From RI-92 sp037384645 (GTDB taxonomy: Bacteria > Pseudomonadota > Gammaproteobacteria > UBA6429 > Thiohalophilaceae): a stretch of DNA of 5,043 nucleotides. The DNA lies in NCBI GenBank assembly GCA_037384645.1, contig JARRNT010000092.1:1-5043 (forward strand), read 5' to 3'. The position numbers and the translations under genes are program-made. How positions within the stretch are numbered: the stretch's first letter is position 1; every line of letters begins with the position of its first letter. Below the pieces are notes generated by a model. The model was not told where the DNA came from. It saw only the letters and a list, made by a program, of their open reading frames with translations, and did not search any database. Positions 1 through 5,043 of the stretch are shown piece after piece.

Positions 1-80
1 CATAGGTGGCAATAATGATATCGTCATCGCGGAACTTGAAATCGTTCCAGATGGTGGAGTCGAAGTGATGATTGTGCAGT
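1..80 (-). repeat. Inverted copy of an internal sulfotransferase segment
   Basis: Every one of these 80 bases matches the reverse complement of 467-546. Read on the minus strand, the segment encodes residues 12-39 of the sulfotransferase, including the first residues of the PAPS loop, and the matching frame runs off the left edge. Identity stops sharply between 80 and 81. The copy carries no start codon or SD site of its own. Perfect nucleotide identity rules out an old diverged paralogue. It is either a very recent inverted duplication or a chimeric join made during amplification or assembly. The window edge hides its full length. Confidence 0.95.
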
Positions 81-81
81 C

Positions 82-262
82 GGCCTGGCCATATTTGGCT
101 GGGTATTTCGTGCCACATTTTACTGGATGATCCCCGTCTCCCCGGGGGAGCCTGCCGGCCTGGCGCAATCTACGGCTGGCCATCAGTGTCCTGGTCACCA
201 GCCTGGTCACGCCACCCCTGTATTACATCGTGCATGCCCTGATCCCGCGGCTGGTGCACTAG
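82..262 (+). pseudogene. Frameshifted C-terminal remnant of a membrane protein (family unknown)
   Basis: Two adjoining frames give membrane-protein-like sequence. Codons from 82 read GLAIFGWVFRATFYWMIPVS, and codons from about 149 to the TAG at 260-262 include RLAISVLVTSLVTPPLYYIV and then HALIPRLVH. Dropping one G from the CCCCGGGGG run at 140-148 joins them into about 59 residues with two likely transmembrane segments. The N-terminal part would lie left of 81, where the inverted sulfotransferase copy now sits, so the gene is cut there. I do not recognise the family; a short hydrophobic C-terminus of this kind occurs in many small integral membrane proteins. The frameshift may be a real mutation or a sequencing error in the homopolymer. 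The reading rests on hydrophobicity and a plausible stop only. Confidence 0.4.
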
Positions 263-402
263 GCATCGGGCCAAAAGCAATATCCAAAACCCACCTTCTG
301 GTTGCTAGCCCGGTGCGTGCGCGCTAGTATCACCTGAAGCCTGTACGATTGTTATCCTGGTCGGCACGTAGCTACCACCGCTTTCACCCGTGCCATCTTT
401 CA
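263..402. other. Intergenic region with no recognised gene
   Basis: Between the membrane-protein stop and the operator-like repeat I see no credible coding sequence, RNA gene or U-tailed terminator. A reading frame crossing 263-327 is only the out-of-frame continuation of the upstream fragment. No convincing -35/-10 pair was found, so the sulfotransferase promoter is unlocated. Confidence 0.5.
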
Positions 403-420
403 CGATATAGCTCTATATCG
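403..420. promoter_or_regulatory. Inverted repeat abutting the sulfotransferase SD site (candidate operator)
   Basis: CGATATAG and CTATATCG form perfect 8-bp arms separated by CT. The last G of the repeat is the first G of the GAGGAG SD site, so a protein bound here, or a hairpin in the mRNA, would sit at the ribosome entry point. The two-base spacer suits a dimeric regulator better than an RNA hairpin, which would have to open pairs to make a loop. No regulator family is recognised from the half-site. Confidence 0.45.
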
Positions 421-431
421 AGGAGATTCTG

Positions 432-1334
432 ATGGAAAATAACGACCTGCCTGTTAAAACCCGAGAACTGCACAATCATCACTTCGACTCCACCATCTGG
501 AACGATTTCAAGTTCCGCGATGACGATATCATTATTGCCACCTATGCCAAGTCCGGCACCACCTGGGTACAACAGATTATCTCGCAGCTGTTGTTCAACG
601 GTGAGGAAGGACTGGAAGTGGCAGAGATGTCACCCTGGCTGGATTTGCGGGTACCACCCAAGGATGTCAAGTTGCCCGCGGTCGAGGCCCAGACTCATCG
701 CCGTTTTATCAAAACGCACCTGCCCGTGGATGCCCTGGTGTTCTCCGACAAGGCAAAGTACATCTATATCGGACGGGATGGACGGGATGTGATCTGGAGC
801 CTGTATAACCACCACTCAACCGCCAATGAAAACTGGTATGGGGCCCTGAATGATACGCCGGGTCTTGTCGGGCCACGGATTGAGCCCCCTCCTGACTCGA
901 TCGTGCAGTATTACCATGACTGGCTGGATAAAGATGGTTATCCCATGTGGCCGTTCTGGGAGAACGTACGCTCCTGGTGGGCGATCAGGAATCTGCCGAA
1001 CGTTTACATGCTGCACTTCGCCAACCTGAAAAAGGATATGCCCGGCGAGATGCGTAAAATCGCTGAATTTCTCGAGATCCCCATTGATGAATCCCGCTGG
1101 GATGATATCGTGGAACACTGTACGTTTGATTATATGAAGGCCCATGCTACAAAAAGCGTGCCCCTGGGTGGCGCCTTCTGGGACGGTGGCGCCGAGACCT
1201 TTATTCACAAGGGAATCAATGGGCGTTGGCGGGATGTGCTCAGTGAGGAAGAGATTGCCAAGTACGACAAGATAGCCGCAAAGGAACTCGATCCTGCCAG
1301 TGCCAGATGGCTGGCGACCGGAGAAATGGCGTAA
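432..1334 (+). CDS. PAPS-dependent sulfotransferase (cytosolic SULT-type family)
   Basis: This protein should move a sulfuryl group from 3'-phosphoadenylyl sulfate (PAPS) to a hydroxyl or amine of a small acceptor in the cytoplasm; the acceptor is not predictable. Three family landmarks are in order. YAKSGTTW at residues 38-45 is the 5'-phosphosulfate loop, with K40. FIKTHLP carries the presumed catalytic base H96. YIGRDGRDVIWS at 112-123 is the 3'-phosphate site, with R115 and S123. Near the C-terminus HKGINGRWRD (259-268) corresponds to the usual RKGxxGDWK region, with H259 in place of Arg. There is no signal peptide or membrane segment, and 300 residues is a normal family length. The ATG follows GAGGAG (420-425) by six bases. 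Residues 12-39 are duplicated in inverted form at 1-80. The next gene is about 300 bp away, so it is probably transcribed on its own. Confidence 0.92.
   Translation: MENNDLPVKTRELHNHHFDSTIWNDFKFRDDDIIIATYAKSGTTWVQQIISQLLFNGEEGLEVAEMSPWLDLRVPPKDVKLPAVEAQTHRRFIKTHLPVDALVFSDKAKYIYIGRDGRDVIWSLYNHHSTANENWYGALNDTPGLVGPRIEPPPDSIVQYYHDWLDKDGYPMWPFWENVRSWWAIRNLPNVYMLHFANLKKDMPGEMRKIAEFLEIPIDESRWDDIVEHCTFDYMKAHATKSVPLGGAFWDGGAETFIHKGINGRWRDVLSEEEIAKYDKIAAKELDPASARWLATGEMA
467..546 (+). repeat. Partner arm of the 80-bp perfect inverted repeat
   Basis: This arm lies inside the sulfotransferase gene and is the exact reverse complement of 1-80. The 386 bases between the arms hold the membrane-protein remnant, the operator-like repeat and the sulfotransferase start. 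The gene is intact through this arm, so this is presumably the original copy. A transcript spanning both arms could fold into a very long duplex that encloses the sulfotransferase start, if the arrangement is real. Confidence 0.95.
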
Positions 1335-1624
1335 GGCTAATACCGGTTTGGCGCGTACCAGGCAGCGTGGACGCGATAAAACCCCCTGGCTGTGAGTTCG
1401 AGCAGGAATTCCGACGGCTATACAATAGCGGATAGCCCGGCCCGCCGGCTTGAGTCAATGTTCCGGCATGGCGTAACGGCAAAACCTTCAACACGGATTT
1501 CCACGAAGCGCCGTACACGTTCTGACAGCAAACGGGTACGCCGGCAGGGCGCAGGTAGCGCCTTGCCAATGAGTGCCGTCTTTCAGAAGTATCCAGTCAC
1601 TTTGGATAAAGAAATTTAGAGAGG
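1335..1624. other. Intergenic region, no credible gene seen
   Basis: About 290 bases separate the sulfotransferase from the reductase. A 75-codon frame beginning with GTG at 1392 and a minus-strand frame across 1240-1569 are open, but both have arginine/serine-rich, low-complexity translations, no SD site and no recognisable domain. The only small structure noted is GGCGC-AGGTA-GCGCC (1548-1562), a 5-bp stem without a U tail. A weak -24/-12-like match begins at 1349 but lacks the TTGC core. No convincing terminator or sigma-70 promoter was found. Confidence 0.5.
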
Positions 1625-1636
1625 ATGAAGATCAAG

Positions 1637-2590
1637 ATGGGTAATGCGAAGCCGCAAAAAGGTGAATTTGTTCGGGTCGAATCCAGTTTTCGCCACTGGG
1701 TTACCCGTGACGGGAGTGCGGGTCCCGACGGTGACGCGGGTTTCAGGGCAGAGCCGGGTCGCTATCACCTCTATGTCTCACATGCCTGTCCGTGGGCACA
1801 CCGCACTATGATCTTTCGCGCACTCAAGGGGCTGGAGGATGTGATTTCGGTGTCCGTGGTGCATCCCCTGATGCCGGCCGAGAGCTGGCGCTTTGCCGAG
1901 TATCCCGGTGCCACCATCGATCATGTCAATCATGCAGATTTCCTGTATGAAAACTACCAGAAGGCGGACCCGCAATTTACCGGGCTGGTGACCGTGCCGG
2001 TTTTATGGGACAAGCAACGTGGCACGATCGTAAATAACGAGTCATCGGAAATTATTCGTATGTTCAATTCGGCATTCGACGAGTATGCCAAACATAAAGA
2101 CCTCGACTTCTATCCTGAAACCCTGCGCGATGAGATTGATGCGGTCAACCAGTCGATCTATGACAATGTCAATAATGGTGTGTACCGTGCGGGCTTTGCC
2201 ACGACTCAGGCAGCCTATGAGCAGGCCTACGAGCAATTGTTTACGGCGCTGGATGCGCTGGAGGCGAAACTGGCCCGGCAACGTTACCTGCTCGGCGGGC
2301 GTTTAACCGAAGCCGACTGGCGTTTGTTCACGACCCTGGTGCGGTTTGACGCAGTCTATTATTCACATTTCAAGACCAACAAAAAACGGCTGGTAGACTA
2401 CCCGAACCTGTGGGCCTATACCCGCGACCTCTACCAGGTCCCCGGGGTGGCGCAGACCGTCTATATGGATCATATCAAATATCATTACTACGGCAGTCAC
2501 CGCTCGCTCAATCCGTCTGGCATCATTCCCAGGGGGCCTGAGCTTGATTTTATGCAGGCACATGGACGGCAGGCGCTTTCTGCCGCATGA
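1637..2590 (+). CDS. yqjG: Glutathionyl-hydroquinone reductase (YqjG/ECM4 family, Xi-class GST)
   Basis: Enzymes of this family use glutathione to reduce glutathionyl-hydroquinones to free hydroquinones in the cytosol. The N-terminal thioredoxin-like domain holds SHACPWAHRTMIFRALKGLE, with the catalytic cysteine encoded at 1787-1789 (residue 51 from this start). VNNESSEIIRMFN follows, a glutathione-binding stretch typical of the family. The helical C-terminal domain ends with YYGSHRSLNPSGIIPRGPEL, a near-diagnostic family tail. About 317 residues is typical. Two starts are possible. ATG 1625 touches the GAGAGG SD site (1619-1624) with no spacing, whereas ATG 1637 leaves 12 bases and gives an MG- N-terminus as in relatives, so 1637 is preferred; starting at 1625 adds MKIK. 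It stands alone between two long intergenic gaps. Activity on chlorinated aromatics, as in PcpF, is possible but unsupported here. Confidence 0.93.
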   Translation: MGNAKPQKGEFVRVESSFRHWVTRDGSAGPDGDAGFRAEPGRYHLYVSHACPWAHRTMIFRALKGLEDVISVSVVHPLMPAESWRFAEYPGATIDHVNHADFLYENYQKADPQFTGLVTVPVLWDKQRGTIVNNESSEIIRMFNSAFDEYAKHKDLDFYPETLRDEIDAVNQSIYDNVNNGVYRAGFATTQAAYEQAYEQLFTALDALEAKLARQRYLLGGRLTEADWRLFTTLVRFDAVYYSHFKTNKKRLVDYPNLWAYTRDLYQVPGVAQTVYMDHIKYHYYGSHRSLNPSGIIPRGPELDFMQAHGRQALSAA

Positions 2591-2651
2591 GTCTGTCAGC
2601 ACTAAACATGCAAAATCTCCAGCTAAACAATCCCGGTTACCCCGCTCATTG

Positions 2652-2676
2652 CAGGTACCTGTAATCCGTCCGGATT
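2652..2676. repeat. Adjacent small palindromes downstream of the reductase gene
   Basis: CAGGTACCTG (2652-2661) is a 10-bp perfect palindrome. It is followed at once by AATCCG-TC-CGGATT (2663-2676), which can also form a 5-bp stem with a GTCC loop. They lie about 60 bp after the reductase stop. No run of T follows, so an intrinsic terminator is not supported. They may be protein-binding sites or weak RNA hairpins. Confidence 0.35.
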
Positions 2677-2686
2677 GTCGGCGACA
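2674..2686. promoter_or_regulatory. Distal ATTGTCG regulatory motif
   Basis: ATTGTCG at 2674-2680 is the first of three copies of this heptamer upstream of the ABC operon. It sits in TGTCG-G-CGACA (2676-2686), a palindrome around one central base. It lies about 200 bp upstream of the predicted transcription start, within reach of a looping enhancer-binding protein. Function is inferred from the repetition only. Confidence 0.35.
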
Positions 2687-2756
2687 GCTGGCAGATAGCA
2701 ATCCAGAACGCATGATTTTCCACACCGGAGTGCGCATAGACGCATATTGGTAGACA

Positions 2757-2794
2757 CATTGTTCATTGCCCATTGTCGTTAATTGTCGACAATG
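2757..2794. promoter_or_regulatory. Repeat cluster with 12-bp palindrome (candidate upstream activator site)
   Basis: CATTG occurs at 2757, 2764 and 2771 with a 7-bp step. ATTGTCG occurs at 2772 and 2782, 10 bp or one helical turn apart. The second copy forms the perfect palindrome ATTGTCGACAAT (2782-2793). CATTGTCG (2771-2778) also pairs with CGACAATG (2787-2794). The cluster centre is roughly 105 bp upstream of the start site predicted from the -24/-12 promoter, the usual place for a bacterial enhancer-binding protein. The TTGT-n-ACAA shape also resembles operators of GntR-type regulators, so a repressor is possible. No DNA-binding gene is in the window. Confidence 0.5.
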
Positions 2795-2861
2795 CGCCCC
2801 GGTGCCTGCCTGTCCGCCAGTTAACTCCATGAAATTACGTTCCGATATCGATGCAGATTCC

Positions 2862-2877
2862 TGGCACGCTTGATGCA
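2862..2877 (+). promoter_or_regulatory. Sigma-54 (RpoN) -24/-12 promoter of the ABC operon
   Basis: TGGCACGCTTGATGCA fits the sigma-54 consensus TGGCACG-N4-TTGCA at every defined position except one (A instead of the first T of TTGCA). The invariant GG (2863-2864) and GC (2875-2876) are exactly 10 bp apart. Transcription should begin near 2887, leaving a leader of about 38 bases before the TTG start at 2925. Such promoters need an ATP-dependent enhancer-binding protein, and repeated motifs lie at a suitable distance upstream. The site implies tight control, often by nitrogen status but also by other nutrients. Confidence 0.7.
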
Positions 2878-2924
2878 AATTAGTTTTAACGACAAATTCC
2901 GCGGCTCGTGACAGGAGACACATC

Positions 2925-3713
2925 TTGCTTAGCATTGATTACATTACGCATAGCTTCAAGGGGCAGAAACAACCCACCCTGAAAGACATCGCTGTGACAA
3001 TCGAAGCCGGCGAACAGGTATCGCTGATCGGTCGCAGTGGTTGTGGTAAATCCACCTTGCTGCACATGCTGGCCGGGCTGAGCATGCCCACAGAAGGCTG
3101 TGTCCGCATCCACGGCAAGCAGGTGATCAAGCCCAGTGCAAAATGGAACATGATGTTCCAACGGCCGTCGCTCTATCCCTGGATGACGGTCAAACAGAAT
3201 GCGGCGCTGGGACTGGTCTTTGCCGGCGAGAAGTACCGCATCGACCGACGTATCAACGAGCTGCTGGAGCTGGTGGGTCTTGCCGACAAGGCGGATGTCA
3301 ACGTGCAGCAGCTGTCGGGTGGGCAACAACAACGCGTCGCACTGGCCCGTTCGCTGGCCACGGACCCCGAATTATTATTACTGGATGAACCGTTTTCCGC
3401 CCTGGATGCCTTTACCCGCATGAGCCTCCAGGACGAGGTTTCCGCCATCGCGCGCAATCATGGCATTACCCTGGTCATCGTGACTCACGATATCGACGAG
3501 GCCGTGGCCATGAGCGATCGCGTCCTCATGATGTCGCAGAGTCCGGGCCAGATCGTGGGCGAACAGAAGATTGCCCTGCCATGGCCGCGCAGTCGTGAAC
3601 ACCGTGACTATTCGGCCCAGCGGGAAAAACTCATGCAGCAGTTCAGTGATACCAGCAATACCCGGCAAACCAATGTGGCGCCACTGCATAAGCAACAGGT
3701 TGCAGTGGCATAA
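2925..3713 (+). CDS. ABC transporter ATP-binding protein, NitT/TauT (nitrate/sulfonate/bicarbonate) type
   Basis: This is the cytoplasmic nucleotide-binding subunit that powers an importer, resembling SsuB, TauB and NrtD. All ATPase motifs are intact: Walker A GRSGCGKST (36-44), Q-loop Q79 in FQRPSLYPW, signature LSGGQ (130-134), Walker B LLLLDE (150-155), D-loop SALD (158-161) and switch H188 in VTHDIDEA. The YPWMTV segment after the Q-loop is typical of this importer class. The start is TTG, supported by AGGAGA at 2913-2918 with six bases of spacing and a normal N-terminus (LSIDYITHSF). The length of 262 residues is usual. The last 30 or so residues are polar and poorly conserved in character. 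It is the first gene of the operon behind the sigma-54-type promoter, 31 bp ahead of the binding protein. Motifs alone do not give the substrate. Confidence 0.92.
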   Translation: MLSIDYITHSFKGQKQPTLKDIAVTIEAGEQVSLIGRSGCGKSTLLHMLAGLSMPTEGCVRIHGKQVIKPSAKWNMMFQRPSLYPWMTVKQNAALGLVFAGEKYRIDRRINELLELVGLADKADVNVQQLSGGQQQRVALARSLATDPELLLLDEPFSALDAFTRMSLQDEVSAIARNHGITLVIVTHDIDEAVAMSDRVLMMSQSPGQIVGEQKIALPWPRSREHRDYSAQREKLMQQFSDTSNTRQTNVAPLHKQQVAVA

Positions 3714-3744
3714 GTAAATCAGGCTTGACGTCCAGGAGACAGAC

Positions 3745-4986
3745 ATGGCAAACAAAGACGATAAAGACGATATTGAATACCTCAACAAACATGAAATGAG
3801 CCGGCGCGATTTCATGCTCGATTTTCTTGCTGCCGGCGGCATGATGGCCGCGGGTCTGACCATGCCGAACATGTTACGTGCGGCGGAAAAGTCGGCCGAT
3901 GATGAAGTCGTCCGTATCGGTTATCTGCCGATTACCGATGCGACCTCCCTGCTGGTGGCACATGCCATGGGCTATTTCGAAGACGAGGGCCTGAAAACAG
4001 TCAGGCCCACGCTGATACGCGGCTGGTCACCACTGGTGGAATCCTTCGCCGCCGGCAAGGTTAACCTGGTGCACCTGCTCAATCCGATTCCGGTATGGAT
4101 GCGTTATAACAACAACTTCCCGGTCAAGATCATGTCCTGGGCCCATATTAATGGCTCCGGTGTGATCGTGGGACAGCATACGGGGGCGACCTCGTTCAAG
4201 GACCTGGGCGGGATGCAGGTGGCCGTGCCGTTCTGGTATTCCTCGCATAATATTATTCTGCAAATGGCCCTGCGCCACGTCGGTCTCAAGCCGGTGATCA
4301 AGTCTACCTCGGAACAAATTGCCAAGGATGAAGTGAACCTGCAGGTCATGCCGCCACCGTCGATGCCACCGGCGCTGGCCTCGCAGAAGATCGATGCCTA
4401 TATCGTGGCCGAACCGTTCAATGCCGCCGGCGAGCTGCTCGCCCATGGCAAGATGCTGCGCTTCACCGGTGACATCTGGAAGAACCATCCGTGCTGCGTG
4501 GTGTGCATGAACGAGAAAGTGGTCGCGGCCAAGCCGACCTGGACCCAGAAGGTGATGAACGCCATCGTGCGTGCCGAGGTGTATGCCCAGAACAACAAGG
4601 AAGAAGTGGCGGTCATGCTGTCCAAGGACGGCAAACGCTATCTGCCGATGCCGGCCAAGGTCGTAGTCCGTGCCATGACCGATTACAAACCTTCGGATTA
4701 CAGTAAACCCGATGCGATTGAACATCCCAACTGGGGCAACGGCCGTATCGACTTTTCACCGTATCCTTATCCCTCTGCGACCAAGTTGATCGTGGAATCC
4801 ATGAACAAGACCCTGGTCAGCGGCAATACGACCTTCCTCAACAAGCTGGACCCGGACTTTGTGACCAAGGACCTGGTGAATTATGACTTTGTTAAAAAGG
4901 CGATGGCCAAATACAAGGGTTGGGAAAATGCCCCTGGCGTGAATATGAAGCATCCGTTTGAACGCGAAGAGGTGATTTCCCTGTGA
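3745..4986 (+). CDS. Tat-exported ABC substrate-binding protein, NitT/TauT family
   Basis: This is the periplasmic binding protein that captures the transported solute. The N-terminus has a hydrophilic lead of 18 residues, a twin-arginine motif SRRDFM (19-24), an Ala/Gly/Met-rich stretch and a likely cleavage site near LRAA (44-47), so export by the Tat pathway is likely. There is no lipobox cysteine. The mature part begins VVRIGYLPITDATSLLVAHA and continues with GYFEDEGL, the usual opening of NMT1/SsuA/NrtA-like proteins. Later segments, AEPFNAAGELLAHGK and HPCCVVCMNEKVV, also fit the class. Length is 413 residues, nearer NrtA/CmpA than SsuA. The start follows AGGAGA (3734-3739) by five bases. 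Oddities are D26 inside the hydrophobic signal region and three close cysteines (C250, C251, C254). Nitrate, bicarbonate, sulfonate or another small anion are all possible ligands. Confidence 0.88.
   Translation: MANKDDKDDIEYLNKHEMSRRDFMLDFLAAGGMMAAGLTMPNMLRAAEKSADDEVVRIGYLPITDATSLLVAHAMGYFEDEGLKTVRPTLIRGWSPLVESFAAGKVNLVHLLNPIPVWMRYNNNFPVKIMSWAHINGSGVIVGQHTGATSFKDLGGMQVAVPFWYSSHNIILQMALRHVGLKPVIKSTSEQIAKDEVNLQVMPPPSMPPALASQKIDAYIVAEPFNAAGELLAHGKMLRFTGDIWKNHPCCVVCMNEKVVAAKPTWTQKVMNAIVRAEVYAQNNKEEVAVMLSKDGKRYLPMPAKVVVRAMTDYKPSDYSKPDAIEHPNWGNGRIDFSPYPYPSATKLIVESMNKTLVSGNTTFLNKLDPDFVTKDLVNYDFVKKAMAKYKGWENAPGVNMKHPFEREEVISL
4969..4976 (+). promoter_or_regulatory. Shine-Dalgarno site for the third operon gene, inside the binding-protein gene
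   Basis: GAGGTGAT is a full match to the 3' end of 16S rRNA (complement of the anti-SD region). GAGG ends 10 bases before the GTG at 4983. It decides the start of the overlapping third gene and supports translational coupling. Confidence 0.65.
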
Positions 4987-5043
4987 CGTCACAACGCTCG
5001 AGTGAGGCCCTCAGCGCAAGCTGGTTTGGTCCTGCCACGGATG
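4983..5043 (+). CDS. Start of third operon gene, probably the ABC permease (partial)
   Basis: A GTG at 4983-4985 overlaps the TGA of the binding-protein gene (GTGA) and opens a frame that stays open to the window edge. It reads MTSQRSSEALSASWFGPATD, a polar N-terminus that could precede the first membrane helix. The start is supported by the GAGGTGAT SD site. The ATPase and binding protein in front of it lack their membrane partner, and a permease of the NitT/TauT inner-membrane family is the expected next member. Only 20 codons are visible and none carries a family motif, so the product name is inferred from context, while the gene start itself is well supported. Confidence 0.65.
   Translation, partial: MTSQRSSEALSASWFGPATD

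Noticed and set aside
127..327. 66-codon plus-strand frame starting MIPVSPGEP
   Set aside because: Its first codons belong to the membrane-protein reading, but the rest is Pro/Ala/His-rich and out of frame with the better C-terminal reading that ends at 262. No SD site.
304..327. CTAGC...GCTAG inverted repeat before the sulfotransferase gene
   Set aside because: Arms of only 5 bp with a long GC-rich spacer and no T run; likely chance.
1349..1364. Second sigma-54-like match, TGGCGCGTACCAGGCA
   Set aside because: GG and GC are 10 bp apart, but the -12 element lacks TTGC, the -24 has a mismatch and the site lies about 270 bp before the next start. Probably chance.
1548..1562. GGCGC-AGGTA-GCGCC hairpin as a terminator
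   Set aside because: The stem is only 5 bp and no T run follows.
1240..1569. 109-codon minus-strand frame
   Set aside because: It overlaps the 3' end of the sulfotransferase gene, and its translation looks like a shadow frame with no domain.
1392..1619. 75-codon frame starting at GTG in the sulfotransferase-reductase gap
   Set aside because: No SD site, arginine/serine-rich low-complexity translation and no recognisable family.
2363..2935. 190-codon minus-strand frame across the reductase 3' end and the intergenic region
   Set aside because: It covers the conserved C-terminus of the reductase and the regulatory region. Its translation has no recognisable domain.
4027..4725. 232-codon minus-strand frame inside the binding-protein gene
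   Set aside because: His/Gly/Arg-rich antisense shadow of a well-supported gene.
1..5043. CRISPR array, tRNA, rRNA or insertion sequence
   Set aside because: No regularly spaced repeats, no cloverleaf or rRNA signature and no transposase. The 80-bp inverted repeat is internal coding sequence, not a transposon end.

Overview
The window looks like bacterial chromosomal DNA of moderately high GC. Gene families, Shine-Dalgarno (SD) sites and a textbook -24/-12 promoter fit a Pseudomonadota member, most likely a gammaproteobacterium. This is inference from style, not from a marker gene. All complete genes lie on the + strand.

Left part (1-431). Bases 1-80 are a perfect reverse complement of 467-546, which is inside the sulfotransferase gene downstream. 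The window edge cuts this copy, so it may run further left. Next (about 82-262) is what looks like the C-terminal end of a multi-pass membrane protein, readable only if a frameshift at a CCCCGGGGG run is allowed. An inverted copy plus a broken frame next to a sequence edge suggests an assembly or amplification chimera; a real inverted duplication is the alternative.

Middle part (432-2590). A 300-residue PAPS-dependent sulfotransferase (432-1334) has a good SD site and an 8-bp-arm inverted repeat just upstream. After about 300 bp without a credible gene comes a glutathionyl-hydroquinone reductase of the YqjG/ECM4 (Xi-class GST) family, with its catalytic Cys in an ACPWAHR motif.

Right part (2591-5043). 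A 334-bp intergenic region carries three copies of ATTGTCG, one inside a 12-bp palindrome, and a strong sigma-54 promoter candidate (TGGCACG-N5-TGCA, GG and GC 10 bp apart). It precedes a NitT/TauT-type (nitrate/sulfonate/bicarbonate) ABC importer operon: ATPase with TTG start, Tat-exported substrate-binding protein, and the first 20 codons of a third gene, presumably the permease. That gene starts in a GTGA overlap with an SD site inside the binding-protein gene.

The sulfotransferase, the thiol-dependent reductase and a transporter of a class that includes sulfonate importers could share a sulfur theme, but the sequence does not prove this. The sigma-54 promoter with its upstream repeats is the best-supported regulatory finding. 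I see no clear sign of a wholly new system.
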